The notes: generated by a model not told the origin, from the letters alone. DNA of 64,000 nucleotides from Lentzea waywayandensis (GCF_900115955.1 NZ_FOYL01000003.1:960604-1024603); one strand, 5' to 3'; positions 35,290-44,524 are shown, counted from the first letter of the stretch. Made by a program: numbers and translations.

Positions 35290-35763
35290 TCAGCCGCCTC
35301 GGGAAGGCGTGGTCAGGGGGAGCAGCCGTACCCGGCCCGCGGTGACCAGGCGGAGCGGATCCAGGTACGCGTGGTCTCGGCGGGCGCCCCAGTGCAGGCA
35401 CGGGGACGGGCAGCGGCCCGCCTGCAGGTGACCGATCACCTCGCCCCGGCGCACCGGGCGGCCGGGCGTGACGGTGGGTGCGATCGGTTCGTAGGTGGTG
35501 CGCAGGCCGTTGCGGTGCTCCAGCGACACCAGGGTTCTGGCGGCCACCGCGCCCGCGAACACCACTGTGGCGTCGCCTGCGGCCAGGACCGGTGTTCCGG
35601 CGGGCGCCGAGAGGTCGACGCCTCGGTGACCGGGGCCGAACGGGGAGGCCGGGGCCTCGAACGCGCGCACTACGGAGTGAGGTGGTGGCAGGGGCCAGGC
35701 GAACCGGACCGGGGTGGGGGCCAGGAGCGTCGAGAGGAGCAGGGCTGTGGGGAGGAGGGGCAT
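35290..35763 (-). CDS. Secreted M23 (LytM-like) peptidase domain protein
   Basis: A 157-residue exported protein with a signal sequence ([18 protein letters not shown]) and one LytM/M23 domain. The zinc ligands His and Asp are seen in [15 protein letters not shown], and the last ligand in CLHWGARRD. The usual HxH pair reads CxH here, so the His that acts as catalytic base in LytM is Cys. This may make the protein a non-catalytic cell-wall binder, though the variant may be normal for this actinobacterial subgroup. M23 genes commonly lie beside rpsB in actinobacteria; this one is divergent from rpsB. Confidence 0.82.
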   Translation of the reverse strand: MPLLPTALLLSTLLAPTPVRFAWPLPPPHSVVRAFEAPASPFGPGHRGVDLSAPAGTPVLAAGDATVVFAGAVAARTLVSLEHRNGLRTTYEPIAPTVTPGRPVRRGEVIGHLQAGRCPSPCLHWGARRDHAYLDPLRLVTAGRVRLLPLTTPSRGG

Positions 35764-36134
35764 GGGTCAACGGTGGTGGGAGGGGGTGGCGGGGACCAGC
35801 GGGTATTGGGAATCTGTGGATTACTCGCCGGTTGTGGACAACTACCCCCTGCGAGATGGGGGCGATTCGAAGTTTGTCGGGGGTGAGGAGTAGACTTTTG
35901 GGCGCGTCCCGTCTGTGCGCGGGACGACTTCGCGTGCCAACGCAGATCCGACCGGCTGATCCCAGCAGGGTCGAGTCACGACGTTCGACGGTCCCGAGGG
36001 TGCAGAGATGCTCCGCGGGTGCGGACGGCGGCTTCGGCACCAGGGCTGAAGGCCGAACCCGGCCGGAAGCGAAAACCGAACCGACGCGCAAGGTGAGACC
36101 TCGCGCGTCCCGACAGATGAGGTGCGAACCGGCC
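35764..36134 (+). promoter_or_regulatory. rpsB upstream region: DnaA box, promoter and leader hairpin
   Basis: No gene is seen in this 370-bp region. A perfect DnaA box, TTGTCCACA on the minus strand, lies at 35833-35841. TAGACT at 35891-35896 resembles a -10 box, with TTCGAA 18 nt upstream as a possible -35. A leader hairpin CGTCCCG (35905-35911) and CGGGACG (35920-35926) follows just downstream. The long rpsB leader is consistent with autogenous control by S2, known in other bacteria. Confidence 0.5.
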
Positions 36135-36971
36135 ATGGCCGTCGTAACCATGAAGCAGCTGCTTGACAGCGGCGTGCACTTCGGGCACCAGACCCGGCGC
36201 TGGAACCCGAAGATGAAGCGCTACATCCTCACTGAGCGCAACGGCATCTACATCATCGACCTGCAGCAGACGCTGACCTACATCGACCGGGCTTTCGAGT
36301 TCGTGAAGGAAACGGTCGCGCACGGCGGGTCGATCCTGTTCATCGGCACGAAGAAGCAGGCGCAGGAGGCCATCGCCAACGAGGCGCTCCGCGTCGGCAT
36401 GCCCTACGTGAACCAGCGCTGGCTGGGCGGCATGCTCACCAACTTCTCGACGGTCCACAAGAGGCTTCAGCGCCTCAAGGAGCTCGAGACGATGGAGCAG
36501 ACCGGCGGTTTCCAGGGTTTCACCAAGAAGGAAATCCTGATGATGAACCGCGAGAAGGACAAGCTGGAGCGCACGCTCGGCGGTATCCGCGACATGTCCA
36601 AGGTGCCCAGCGCCGTGTGGATCGTGGACACCAAGAAGGAGCACATCGCGGTCGGTGAGGCTCGCAAGCTGAACATCCCGATCGTCGCGATCCTCGACAC
36701 CAACTGCGACCCGGACGAGGTCGAGTTCCCGATTCCGGGCAACGACGACGCGATCCGTTCCGCCGCTCTGCTGACCAAGGTCGTGGCCGAGGCCGCCGCC
36801 GCCGGTCTCATGCAGCGCTCCGGTGCCCGCCGCGACGCCGCCGAGGGCCAGGACAAGCCCGAGGTCGCCGCCGACGAGCCGCTGGCGGAGTGGGAGCAGG
36901 AGCTCCTCACCACCAACGCCGCCGTCGCGACTGAAGCCCCGGCTCCGGCCGAGCAGCCCGTCCAGTCCTGA
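36135..36971 (+). CDS. rpsB: 30S ribosomal protein S2
   Basis: Small-subunit protein, 278 residues. It begins [20 protein letters not shown] and carries [52 protein letters not shown] and the conserved [11 protein letters not shown]. The C-terminal acidic/Ala-rich tail is an actinobacterial extension. The ATG at 36135 gives the family-typical N-terminus. tsf follows after a strong hairpin. Confidence 0.97.
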   Translation: MAVVTMKQLLDSGVHFGHQTRRWNPKMKRYILTERNGIYIIDLQQTLTYIDRAFEFVKETVAHGGSILFIGTKKQAQEAIANEALRVGMPYVNQRWLGGMLTNFSTVHKRLQRLKELETMEQTGGFQGFTKKEILMMNREKDKLERTLGGIRDMSKVPSAVWIVDTKKEHIAVGEARKLNIPIVAILDTNCDPDEVEFPIPGNDDAIRSAALLTKVVAEAAAAGLMQRSGARRDAAEGQDKPEVAADEPLAEWEQELLTTNAAVATEAPAPAEQPVQS

Positions 36972-36978
36972 TTTCCCC

Positions 36979-37012
36979 CACGAGGTGCCCGCCCACAAGC
37001 GGGCACCTCGTG
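36979..37012 (+). terminator. Perfect 14-bp hairpin between rpsB and tsf
   Basis: CACGAGGTGCCCGC (36979-36992) pairs exactly with GCGGGCACCTCGTG (36999-37012) across a 6-nt loop. There is no U-run. It could be a partial terminator, setting S2:EF-Ts ratios, or an RNA-processing site. Confidence 0.75.
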
Positions 37013-37043
37013 ACCTAAGCGCGTACATCGCAGAAGGAAAACG

Positions 37044-37859
37044 ATGGCGAACTACACCACCGCGGACGTCAAGAAGCTCCGCGAGCTGACCGCCGCCGGC
37101 ATGATGGACTGCAAGAAGGCGCTGGACGAGGCTGACGGCGACTTCGACAAGGCCGTCGAGATCCTGCGCATCAAGGGCGCCAAGGACGTCGGCAAGCGCG
37201 CCGAGCGCACCACGTCCAACGGCCTCGTCGCCGTCAAGGACGGCGCGATGGTCGAGCTGCGTTGCGAGACCGACTTCGTGGCCAAGAACGCCGACTTCAT
37301 CGCCCTGGCCGACGACATCGTCGCGCTCGCCAAGGCCAACAAGGTCGCCGACGTCGAGGCCCTCAAGGCCGTCGAGGTCGACGGCAAGACCGTGGACGCG
37401 CTGGTCCAGGAGTTCTCCGCCAAGATCGGCGAGAAGCTCGAGCTGGCCAAGGCCGTCGACTACGACGGCACCGTCTCGGTCTACCTGCACAAGCGCGCTG
37501 CCGACCTGCCGCCCGCCGTCGGCGTGCTCGTCGAGTACACCGGTGACAACGCCGAGGTCGCCAAGGGTGCCGCGATGCAGATCGCCGCGATGCGCCCGAA
37601 GTACGTCACCCGTGACGAGGTTCCCGAGGAGCTCGTCGCCAACGAGCGTCGCATCGCCGAGGAGACCGCTCGCGAGGAGGGCAAGCCCGAGGGCGCGCTC
37701 CCCAAGATCGTCGAGGGTCGCGTGAACGGTTTCTTCAAGGACGTCGTGCTCACCGAGCAGGCTTCCGTGACGGACAGCAAGAAGACGGTCAAGGCTCTTC
37801 TGGACGAGGCCGGCGTGACGGTTACCCGTTTCGCTCGGTTCGAGGTCGGCCAGAGCTGA
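37044..37859 (+). CDS. tsf: Elongation factor Ts
   Basis: Nucleotide exchange factor for EF-Tu, 271 residues. The N-terminal UBA-like part reads [20 protein letters not shown] with the conserved MMDCK. The core follows with [13 protein letters not shown], the EF-Tu contact, and [27 protein letters not shown] precedes the ATG. It is normally cotranscribed with rpsB; the gap here contains the strong hairpin. Confidence 0.97.
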   Translation: MANYTTADVKKLRELTAAGMMDCKKALDEADGDFDKAVEILRIKGAKDVGKRAERTTSNGLVAVKDGAMVELRCETDFVAKNADFIALADDIVALAKANKVADVEALKAVEVDGKTVDALVQEFSAKIGEKLELAKAVDYDGTVSVYLHKRAADLPPAVGVLVEYTGDNAEVAKGAAMQIAAMRPKYVTRDEVPEELVANERRIAEETAREEGKPEGALPKIVEGRVNGFFKDVVLTEQASVTDSKKTVKALLDEAGVTVTRFARFEVGQS

Positions 37860-37867
37860 TTCGCATG

Positions 37868-37901
37868 AGGGCGGGGTTGCAGGCACCAGCGACCCCGCCC
37901 T
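37868..37901 (+). terminator. Terminator-like hairpin after tsf
   Basis: AGGGCGGGGT (37868-37877) pairs with ACCCCGCCCT (37892-37901) across a 14-nt loop, 8 nt after the tsf stop. It is the likely end of the rpsB-tsf transcript. Confidence 0.7.
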
Positions 37902-37949
37902 TGGCGTGTCCACAGAAGTTTCCAGGCCAAAAGCGCGAGGAGAGGACCT

Positions 37950-38696
37950 GTGAGCGAAGAAGGTAGCCACGGCTACAACCGGGTGATGCTCAAGCTCGGT
38001 GGCGAGATGTTCGGCGGTGGTGGCGTCGGTGTTGATCCCGATGTCGTCCAGACAGTGGCCAAGCAGATCGCGGCCGTCCACAAGTCCGGCGTGCAGGTCG
38101 CCGTCGTGATCGGTGGTGGCAACTTCTTCCGCGGGTCCGAACTCCAGCAGCGCGGGATGGACCGCTCGCGCGCCGACTACATGGGCATGCTCGGCACGGT
38201 CATGAACTGCCTGGCGCTGCAGGACTTCCTCGAGCGCGAGCACGGCATCGACACCCGCGTGCAGACCTCCATCCAGATGACGCAGGTCGCCGAGTCGTAC
38301 ATCCCCCGCCGCGCGATGCGTCACCTCGAGAAGGAACGCGTCGTGATCTTCGGCGGCGGCGCCGGCCTGCCGTACTTCTCCACGGACACCACGGCGGCCC
38401 AGCGCGCGCTGGAGATCGGCTGCGAGATCGTCCTGATGGCCAAGGCCGTCGACGGCGTCTACACGGCCGACCCCAAGATCGACCCGGACGCGCTGATGTT
38501 CGACAACATCACCCACCGCGAGGTGCTGGAGCGCGGCCTCAACGTCGCCGACGCGACGGCGTTCAGCCTCTGCATGGACAACAACATGCCGATCCTCGTC
38601 TTCAACCTCCTCACCGAGGGGAACATCGCGCGCGCGGTGCGTGGTGAGAAGATCGGCACTCTGGTCAGCACCCCCGGTGGCCGCCCGGCCTTCTAG
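37950..38696 (+). CDS. pyrH: UMP kinase
   Basis: Phosphorylates UMP to UDP in pyrimidine synthesis; hexameric, cytosolic. The 248-residue protein of the amino-acid-kinase fold has [77 protein letters not shown], and [13 protein letters not shown]. The GTG start follows GCGAGGAGAGGA. It is coupled in order to frr and cdsA, the common bacterial arrangement. Confidence 0.97.
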   Translation: MSEEGSHGYNRVMLKLGGEMFGGGGVGVDPDVVQTVAKQIAAVHKSGVQVAVVIGGGNFFRGSELQQRGMDRSRADYMGMLGTVMNCLALQDFLEREHGIDTRVQTSIQMTQVAESYIPRRAMRHLEKERVVIFGGGAGLPYFSTDTTAAQRALEIGCEIVLMAKAVDGVYTADPKIDPDALMFDNITHREVLERGLNVADATAFSLCMDNNMPILVFNLLTEGNIARAVRGEKIGTLVSTPGGRPAF

Positions 38697-38757
38697 ACCT
38701 GGTGGGATCTCTCCAGGACCGGGAATTGGGCACGAACACGCAGAGCAAGGAGCAGTC

Positions 38758-39315
38758 GTGATCGACGAGACCCTCCTCGACGCCGAGGAGAAGATGGAAA
38801 AGGCGGTTTCGGTGGCGAAGGAGAACCTCTCCTCCGTCCGAACCGGTCGTGCGACTCCCTCGATGTTCAACCGAATCCACATTGACTACTACGGATCGAT
38901 GACGCCGCTCAACCAGATGGCGAGCATCACCGTTCCCGAGGCGCGCATGGCGGTCGTGAAGCCGTACGACGCGGGCCAGCTGAACGCGATCGAGAAGGCG
39001 ATCCGGGACTCCGACCTGGGCGTCAACCCGAGCAACGACGGCGCGATCATCCGCATCGTCATCCCGCAGCTCTCCGAGGAGCGCCGCCGGGACATGGTGA
39101 AGGTCGCGAAGTCGAAGGGCGAGGACGCGAAGGTCTCCCTGCGCGGCGTCCGTCGCAAGGCGAAGGAAGAGATCGACAAGCTCGTCAAGGACGGCGAGGT
39201 CGGCGAGGACGACGGCGCGCGTGGTGAGAAGGAGCTCGAGGCTCTGACCCACCGCTACGTGGCGCAGGTCGAAGAGCTCGTGAAGCACAAGGAAGCCGAA
39301 CTTCTCGAAGTCTGA
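38758..39315 (+). CDS. frr: Ribosome recycling factor
   Basis: With EF-G, splits post-termination ribosomes. The 185-residue length is exactly the family norm, with [21 protein letters not shown], the hinge near [34 protein letters not shown] and the helical [20 protein letters not shown]. The GTG at 38758 follows AAGGAGCA. cdsA follows after an inverted repeat. Confidence 0.97.
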   Translation: MIDETLLDAEEKMEKAVSVAKENLSSVRTGRATPSMFNRIHIDYYGSMTPLNQMASITVPEARMAVVKPYDAGQLNAIEKAIRDSDLGVNPSNDGAIIRIVIPQLSEERRRDMVKVAKSKGEDAKVSLRGVRRKAKEEIDKLVKDGEVGEDDGARGEKELEALTHRYVAQVEELVKHKEAELLEV

Positions 39316-39331
39316 TGTTCCACTGATGGTT

Positions 39332-39374
39332 CGCCCGGCCGAGTCGCCGCAGGCGTGATTGCCCAGGCCGGGCG
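39332..39374 (+). promoter_or_regulatory. Inverted repeat abutting the cdsA ribosome binding site
   Basis: CGCCCGGCC (39332-39340) pairs with GGCCGGGCG (39366-39374) across 25 nt. The right arm runs into the GGAGG used by cdsA, so the fold could limit cdsA translation or partly terminate the frr transcript. Confidence 0.45.
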
Positions 39375-39383
39375 GAGGTCTTG

Positions 39384-40238
39384 ATGGGAGCACAGGTGGC
39401 AGGCGGTCCCGCGGACGTCCCCACGTCGAAGCCGTCGCGCGCTGGACGTGATCTGCGCGCGGCGATCCTGGTCGGCGTCGGCCTCGGCGCCATGATCATC
39501 GCGTCGCTGCTGACCGTCAAGGAGACCTTCATCGGCATCGTCGCGGCTGCCGCGGCGGTGTCGACGTGGGAGATCGCGAACGCCTTCAAGAAGGCCGGCA
39601 TCAACGTCGCCCTGTGGCCCGCGTTGATCGGCGGCCAGGCGATCATCTGGCTGTCGTGGCCGCTGGAGCGCTCCGGCATGATGACCGCGTTCGTGGTCAC
39701 CGTGCTGGTGTGCATGATCTGGCGGTTCCGCGGCGGCTCGGACGGCTACCTGCGCGACCTGAGCGCGTCGGTGTTCACCGTCGCGTACGTGCCGTTGTTC
39801 GCGGCGTTCGCGGCCATGCTCGTCGTCCCTGAAGACGGCGCGGGCCGTGCGTTCGCGTTCATCATCGGTGTCGTGCTGTCGGACGTCGGCGGCTACGCGG
39901 CCGGTGTCTTCCTCGGCAAGCACCCGATGGCGCCGACGATCAGCCCGAAGAAGTCCTGGGAGGGCTTCGCCGGTTCGCTGACCGCCGGTGTGGTCGGTGG
40001 CGCGATCACGGTGACGACGCTGCTCGACGGCCAGTGGTGGCAGGGCGCGCTGTTCGGCGCCGCGCTCGTCGTCACGGCCACCGCGGGCGACCTGGTCGAG
40101 TCGCTGATCAAGCGCGACCTCGGCATCAAGGACATGGGCACGCTGCTGCCCGGCCACGGCGGCCTGATGGACCGGATGGACTCGCTCCTCCCGTCCGCCG
40201 TCGCCTCCTGGCTGCTGCTGCATCTGTTCGTGCAGTGA
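39384..40238 (+). CDS. cdsA: Phosphatidate cytidylyltransferase
   Basis: Integral membrane enzyme that makes CDP-diacylglycerol, the precursor of all phospholipid head groups. The 284-residue protein has about eight hydrophobic segments and the CDS signature at the C-terminus: SPKKSWEGFAGSL, then GDLVESLIKRDLGIKDMG, then LPGHGGLMDRMDSLL. The ATG at 39384 lies 5 nt after GGAGG; a TTG one codon before is in frame. The pyrH-frr-cdsA order is conserved. Confidence 0.95.
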   Translation: MGAQVAGGPADVPTSKPSRAGRDLRAAILVGVGLGAMIIASLLTVKETFIGIVAAAAAVSTWEIANAFKKAGINVALWPALIGGQAIIWLSWPLERSGMMTAFVVTVLVCMIWRFRGGSDGYLRDLSASVFTVAYVPLFAAFAAMLVVPEDGAGRAFAFIIGVVLSDVGGYAAGVFLGKHPMAPTISPKKSWEGFAGSLTAGVVGGAITVTTLLDGQWWQGALFGAALVVTATAGDLVESLIKRDLGIKDMGTLLPGHGGLMDRMDSLLPSAVASWLLLHLFVQ

Positions 40239-40263
40239 CGTTTCGCGCGCAACGCCGCAAGTA

Positions 40264-40818
40264 GTGGTTGTGAGAGACCACGAGGCACTGGCGGCGTTCG
40301 AGCGGATCTACCGCGACAACGTCGGAGCGATCAGCCGGTTCTTCGCGCGACGGTGCGTGGACCCGCAGCTCGTCGGCGACCTGACCGCGGACACCTTCGT
40401 CCGCGCGATCACGTCGTTCGCCACGTTCGACGCGGCCAGGGGGTCCGCGTCGAGCTGGTTGTTCGGCATCGCCAGGCACACCTTCGCCGCGCACGCCGAG
40501 CGGTCCGTGAAGGGCGGCGATCTGGTGCGCAGGATCGGCGGCCGGCGTGAGCTCGACAGCGACGAACTGGCCGAGCTCGAAGCACGCATAGACGCCGAAC
40601 GGCCTGGTCGCGCGCTGCTGGACCGGCTCGCTGAACTACCGGAGCTGGAACGGGAAGCGATCGAGCTCGTGCACCTCGGCGGTCTCTCTCCCAAGGAAGC
40701 GGCCGAAGCGCTCGGCGTGCCCAAGGGAGCGATGCGCACCAGGTTGTATCGCGCCATGGCACGCCTCCGCGCGGTCGTCGACGACGAAGAGGAGGCACGA
40801 GCCGATGAGCAGGTTTGA
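40264..40818 (+). CDS. ECF-type RNA polymerase sigma factor
   Basis: A 184-residue sigma-70-family protein. Region 2 runs from FERIYRDNVGAISRFFARR through LVGDLTADTFVRAIT to ASSWLFGIARHTFAAH. Region 4 has LPELEREAIELVHLGGLSPKE and LGVPKGAMRTRLYRAMARL, the DNA-reading helix. The start may be the GTG at 40264 or the GTG at 40270; neither has a strong ribosome binding site. It overlaps the next gene by 14 nt, and that gene's product looks like a membrane anti-sigma-type partner. Confidence 0.88.
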   Translation: MVVRDHEALAAFERIYRDNVGAISRFFARRCVDPQLVGDLTADTFVRAITSFATFDAARGSASSWLFGIARHTFAAHAERSVKGGDLVRRIGGRRELDSDELAELEARIDAERPGRALLDRLAELPELEREAIELVHLGGLSPKEAAEALGVPKGAMRTRLYRAMARLRAVVDDEEEARADEQV

Positions 40819-41335
40819 GGACAACCTCTGGGCGGAGCTGGAACGTGGTCACGCTCCCGTGCTGCTGCAGTCCGTTGCCACGCAACGACGTCTGCGCATG
40901 CGCCGATGGATGGGCGCAGCAGCAGGTGTGGTCGTACTGGGCGCCGCGGCAGTGATCGCACCCGTCTACTTCGGCGGCACGCCACCCGCGTACGCCGTGG
41001 TCGACAACCCGGACGGTTCGGTGACGCTCACCATCCGGGAGGTCCAGCGGTTCGAGGAGGCCACGGCCAAGCTGCGCGAACGGGGCATCCCGGCGATCGC
41101 GGTGCCGTTGCGGGAGGGCTGTGTCGAGACGGGGCGCAGCCTGAAGGTCCCGGTGGCCGCGGTGGACTTCGAGTTCACCGCGAAGGAATCCAAGATCACG
41201 ATCACGCCGGACGGTATTCCGCCCGATGCCACGGTGGTCCTCGCGGCGGACAGCGGGGCTGATGTCTCGATCGTCGCCGGCGGCGTCTACGCGCGCGACC
41301 AGCTGCCCGGCTGTTTGCCGGTACGCGGACGTTAG
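40805..41335 (+). CDS. Single-pass membrane protein coupled to the ECF sigma gene (possible anti-sigma)
   Basis: A 176-residue protein with a cytoplasmic N-terminus (SRFEDNLWAELERGHAP), one membrane segment (WMGAAAGVVVLGAAAVIAPVYF) and an exported domain containing two cysteines (REGCVETG and LPGCLPV). The topology and the 14-nt overlap with the sigma gene suggest regulation of that sigma, but the N-terminal part is short and no zinc-binding anti-sigma motif (HxxxCxxC) is visible. It converges on the VOC-family gene with overlapping stops (TTAG). Confidence 0.7.
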   Translation: MSRFEDNLWAELERGHAPVLLQSVATQRRLRMRRWMGAAAGVVVLGAAAVIAPVYFGGTPPAYAVVDNPDGSVTLTIREVQRFEEATAKLRERGIPAIAVPLREGCVETGRSLKVPVAAVDFEFTAKESKITITPDGIPPDATVVLAADSGADVSIVAGGVYARDQLPGCLPVRGR

Positions 41336-42150
41336 TCGTCGTACGGGTCGTCCACCTCGGTGCGCGGCTCGGCCTCGATCACGCGGGACTGGTCGATCAC
41401 GGAGAAGGCCATTCCCGCGTGGTCCTCGACCACGGTGATGCGTCCGAACGGGGTGTCGTAGGGCTCGACGGTCACCCGGCCGCCGAGCTCCAGCACCCGG
41501 TACGCCACCGAGTCGGTGCCGATCTCGGGCGCGGCGTTGAAGTACACCATCCAGTGGGAGCGCTCTCCGTACGGGAACTCGCGCCCCATCTTCTGCCGGC
41601 CGATCACCTCGGTGCCCTCGACGGACCACGACGCGTAGTCCAGCCGGTGGCCGTCGCCGATCTGCGTGATGTCGTAGTGGCACAACTCGCCGAAGAACTC
41701 GTCGGCCGCCGCGCCGTCACGGGTGTTCAGCTCGGCCCACGCGTAGGCGCCGTGCCCGCCCGTGCCGAACCGCCAGTCCGGCGGCACGTGCCGGAACCCG
41801 ACGACGGCGCCGGTCGGGTCCTCGATCACGGTGCTCTGCGTGTGGTCGGCGGCGTCCTCGGGGTTGCGCAGCACCGATCCGCCGAGGTGGAAAGCCTTCT
41901 CCGCGGTCGCGCGCGCATGGGGCGTGACCAGGTACAACCGCCATGCGTCCGGGTCGCCCTGCGGCAGCCCGGCGACGGGGACGCCGTCCACCATCGCCAC
42001 GGTGTAGCCGTCGTCGTCGGCGTAGTGCCAGCCGAACAGGCCGGTGTAGAACTCGATCGCGCCCTTGAGGTCGTCGACGGATCTCTCGACCCAGCACGGA
42101 CTTCCGGACAGCAACGGTGCGAGCTGGGGCGTGTTGGGCGCGATCGACAC
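41332..42150 (-). CDS. Two-domain VOC (glyoxalase/bleomycin-resistance) protein
   Basis: A 272-residue protein made of two vicinal-oxygen-chelate modules. The first covers GSPCWVERSVDDLKGAIEFY to TVIEDPTGAVVGFRHV. The second starts at GAYAWAELNTRDGAAADEFF and ends with FGRITVVEDHAGMAFSVID. Such tandem VOC proteins bind or modify small molecules; the substrate is unknown. AGGAGG lies a few bases before the GTG start at 42150. There is no operon partner. Confidence 0.82.
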   Translation of the reverse strand: MSIAPNTPQLAPLLSGSPCWVERSVDDLKGAIEFYTGLFGWHYADDDGYTVAMVDGVPVAGLPQGDPDAWRLYLVTPHARATAEKAFHLGGSVLRNPEDAADHTQSTVIEDPTGAVVGFRHVPPDWRFGTGGHGAYAWAELNTRDGAAADEFFGELCHYDITQIGDGHRLDYASWSVEGTEVIGRQKMGREFPYGERSHWMVYFNAAPEIGTDSVAYRVLELGGRVTVEPYDTPFGRITVVEDHAGMAFSVIDQSRVIEAEPRTEVDDPYDD

Positions 42151-42244
42151 TGCCGCCTCCTGCAGGGAAGAAGTGCCATCACGCTACGCCGTAGTTGGAC
42201 GAATTCGAACGGTCATCGGCAAATGGAGGCCCTACAGTGTCTTC

Positions 42245-42988
42245 GTGAGGGGATTCGTGCGAGCGGCGCTGAATGCGGTGCGTCCGGTAGACGTAGTGCC
42301 AAGTCCAAATATCTGGCACTGGCCTGACGTCTACGAGGTCGAGAACCGCGCGCAGGACGTCCACGGCGCGATTTGGGCGGCGTTAAGCGAAGAATGTCCG
42401 TTTGACGGCCAGGACGTGGTGGACGTCGGCTGCGGCGACGGCTTCCACCTGCCCTTGTTCGCGCGCACCGCGAAGTCCGTCACGGGTGTCGAACCGCACC
42501 CGCCCCTGGTCGTCCGGGCCAGGCACCGGACTGCCGAGCTGGCCAACGCGCGCGTCGTTTCCGGTCCCGCACAACGACTTCCGCTCGACGATGCCTCCGC
42601 CGACGTGGTGCACGCCCGCACCGCCTACTTCTTCGGGCCGGGTTGCGAACCGGGACTGCGCGAGGCGGACCGCGTGCTGCGGCCGGGTGGCGCGCTCGCC
42701 ATCGTGGACCTGGACGGCTCTGCCGATCCGTACGGGCCCTGGCTGCGCGCCGACGAACCGCGCTACGACCCGGTCGTGGTCGAGAAGTTCTTCGCGGACA
42801 ACGGGTTCTCGCTGCGGCGGGTTACGGCGGAGTGGCGGTTCGAGAAGCGGGAGGACCTGGAGGCCGTGCTGCGCATCGAGTTCTCCGCGAAGGTCGCCGA
42901 ACGGGCGATCGCCTCCGTGAACGGGCTGAGTTTTCCGGTCGGCTATCGCCTGCACGTCCGGCGCAAGCCGAAAGGGCTGATCGTGTGA
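42245..42988 (+). CDS. Class I SAM-dependent methyltransferase
   Basis: A 247-residue protein with the SAM-binding motif I VVDVGCGDGFHLPLF, the acidic loop GVEPHPPLVVRAR, motif LPLDDASADVVHART and the post-motif EADRVLRPGGALAIVDLDG. These match the UbiE/MenG-like methyltransferase_11 group, but no substrate can be read. The GTG at 42245 begins MRGFVRAALNAVRP. A longer in-frame reading would run back through the promoter region of the convergent VOC gene. The aldo/keto reductase gene follows after 21 nt. Confidence 0.82.
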   Translation: MRGFVRAALNAVRPVDVVPSPNIWHWPDVYEVENRAQDVHGAIWAALSEECPFDGQDVVDVGCGDGFHLPLFARTAKSVTGVEPHPPLVVRARHRTAELANARVVSGPAQRLPLDDASADVVHARTAYFFGPGCEPGLREADRVLRPGGALAIVDLDGSADPYGPWLRADEPRYDPVVVEKFFADNGFSLRRVTAEWRFEKREDLEAVLRIEFSAKVAERAIASVNGLSFPVGYRLHVRRKPKGLIV

Positions 42989-43009
42989 TCCGCGACTAGG
43001 CTTCGGTTC

Positions 43010-43987
43010 GTGGAGAAGCGAAACGCAGGCAGGTTGAACCGCCAGGTCGGCGTCATGGGACTGGGCTGCTGGCAGCTCGGTGCCGACTGGGGCGAGGTGG
43101 ACGAGAGCGACGCGCTCGCGTTGCTGCACGCCGCGGCCGACACGGGGGTCGACTTCTTCGACACCGCCGACGTGTACGGCGATGGTCGTAGTGAGACGCT
43201 CGTCGGGCGGTTCCTCAAGGAACGCAAGGACGACGGGGTGTTCGTCGCCACGAAGATGGGGCGGCGGCTGCCGGCGCAGGTCGCGGAGGGGTACAGCCGG
43301 GAGAACTTCCTCGCGTGGAACGACCGGAGCCGCCGCAATCTGGGTGTCGACACGTTGGACCTCGTGCAGCTGCACTGCCCGCCCACTGCGGTCTACAGCC
43401 GTGACGAGGTGTACGACACCTTGGACGAGATGGTTGAGCAGCAACGGATTGCTGCCTATGGCGTGTCCGTGGAGAAGGTCGAGGAGGCGTTGGAGGCGAT
43501 CAGGCGTCCGCACGTGGCCAGCGTGCAGATCATCCTGAACGCGTTCCGGCTCAAGCCCCTCGAGGAGGTGCTGCCCCAGGCCGCGCAGGCCGGGGTCGCG
43601 ATCATCGCGCGGGTGCCGCTCGCGTCCGGTTTGCTGACCGGGAAGTACGACAGGGCAACGACTTTCGGTGCGGATGATCACCGCAACTACAACCGCAACG
43701 GCGAGGCCTTCGACGTCGGCGAGACCTTCTCCGGGGTTCCCTACGAGGTGGGCCTGGAGGCGGTGGAACGCCTGCGGCCGCTGGTGCCGGAAGGTGCCAC
43801 GATGGCGCAGTTCGCGCTCAGGTGGATCGTGGACCAGTCCGGCGTCACGGTGGTGATTCCCGGTGCTCGCAACGTGGAGCAGGCTCGGGCGAACTCGCAG
43901 GCCGCCGAGTTGCGGCCGGTGGACGAGAAGGCCGTCGCGGCGGTGTACGACGAGCTGATTCGGCCGCACGTGCACGACCGGTGGTAG
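43010..43987 (+). CDS. Aldo/keto reductase
   Basis: NADPH-dependent TIM-barrel oxidoreductase of 325 residues. The catalytic Asp and Tyr are in DFFDTADVYGDGRSE, Lys in FVATKMGR, and His in LVQLHCPP. The C-terminal nucleotide-binding part has VVIPGARNVEQARANSQA. The pattern fits the YhdN/general stress protein 69-like branch. The natural substrate is unknown. The stop lies one base before the end of the convergent padR-type gene. Confidence 0.88.
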   Translation: MEKRNAGRLNRQVGVMGLGCWQLGADWGEVDESDALALLHAAADTGVDFFDTADVYGDGRSETLVGRFLKERKDDGVFVATKMGRRLPAQVAEGYSRENFLAWNDRSRRNLGVDTLDLVQLHCPPTAVYSRDEVYDTLDEMVEQQRIAAYGVSVEKVEEALEAIRRPHVASVQIILNAFRLKPLEEVLPQAAQAGVAIIARVPLASGLLTGKYDRATTFGADDHRNYNRNGEAFDVGETFSGVPYEVGLEAVERLRPLVPEGATMAQFALRWIVDQSGVTVVIPGARNVEQARANSQAAELRPVDEKAVAAVYDELIRPHVHDRW

Positions 43988-43988
43988 G

Positions 43989-44492
43989 TCACTCCTCGGC
44001 GAGGATCGCGTACAGCTTGCGGCGCAGCTCGTTGTAGAGCTCGGCGGCGCGGGTCTTCTGCTCTGGTGTGCCCGCGTGGGAGATCTGCTCCATCGCGGCG
44101 CCGAGCAGCCGGACCGCCGTGCGCAGTTCGCCGTCGACCGGGTCGAGCTGGATCTCGATGTCGTGCCAGGGCGGGGCCGGGTGCTCCGCCCTGCCGTGCT
44201 CGGTGAGTGTGAAAAGCTTCTTGCCTCCTTCTTCCAGTGCGGAGACGAGGCCTTCGTCGGCGAGCATCTGCAGCGTCGGGTAGACCGAGCCGGGGCTCGG
44301 GCTCCACACGCCGCCGGTGCGCTTGGCGATCTCCTGAATGATCTCGTAGCCGTGCATCGGCCGTTCTGCCAGCAAGGACAGAACCGCCGCCCGGACGTTG
44401 CCGCGCCTCTGGCGGCCGCCCCTGCCGCCGCCCCCGAAGGGACCGCGGCGATGCCTGTGGTGGTGCTCTCTGTGGTGTGGTTTCATCATCAT
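43989..44492 (-). CDS. PadR-family transcriptional regulator
   Basis: A 167-residue winged-helix repressor. The N-terminus is His/Arg/Gly rich (KPHHREHHHRHRRGPFGGGG), which could bind metal or DNA non-specifically. The PadR domain follows with VRAAVLSLLAERPMHGYEII, GGVWSPSPGSVYPTLQML and LVSALEEGGKKLFTLTEHG, then a C-terminal dimerisation helix. Three ATGs in a row mark the start; 44492 is the first. No ribosome binding site is seen, and the palindromic operator sits within 10-30 nt upstream, so the mRNA may be leaderless and self-regulated. It is divergent from rlmN. Confidence 0.86.
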   Translation of the reverse strand: MMMKPHHREHHHRHRRGPFGGGGRGGRQRRGNVRAAVLSLLAERPMHGYEIIQEIAKRTGGVWSPSPGSVYPTLQMLADEGLVSALEEGGKKLFTLTEHGRAEHPAPPWHDIEIQLDPVDGELRTAVRLLGAAMEQISHAGTPEQKTRAAELYNELRRKLYAILAEE

Positions 44493-44500
44493 GTCGCTAA

Positions 44501-44524
44501 CGATATATCGGAATCTATCGCGAT
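44501..44524. promoter_or_regulatory. Candidate PadR operator
   Basis: CGATATATCG (44501-44510) is a perfect palindrome, followed after GAATC by TATCGCGAT. It is the only A/T-rich palindrome in the padR-rlmN divergent region and matches the ATATCG-type half-sites common for PadR repressors. Confidence 0.55.

Noticed and set aside
40264..41335. Classical zinc anti-sigma (ZAS) partner of the ECF factor
   Set aside because: The membrane protein lacks the HxxxCxxC motif and its cytoplasmic part is short, so only a possible anti-sigma role is stated.
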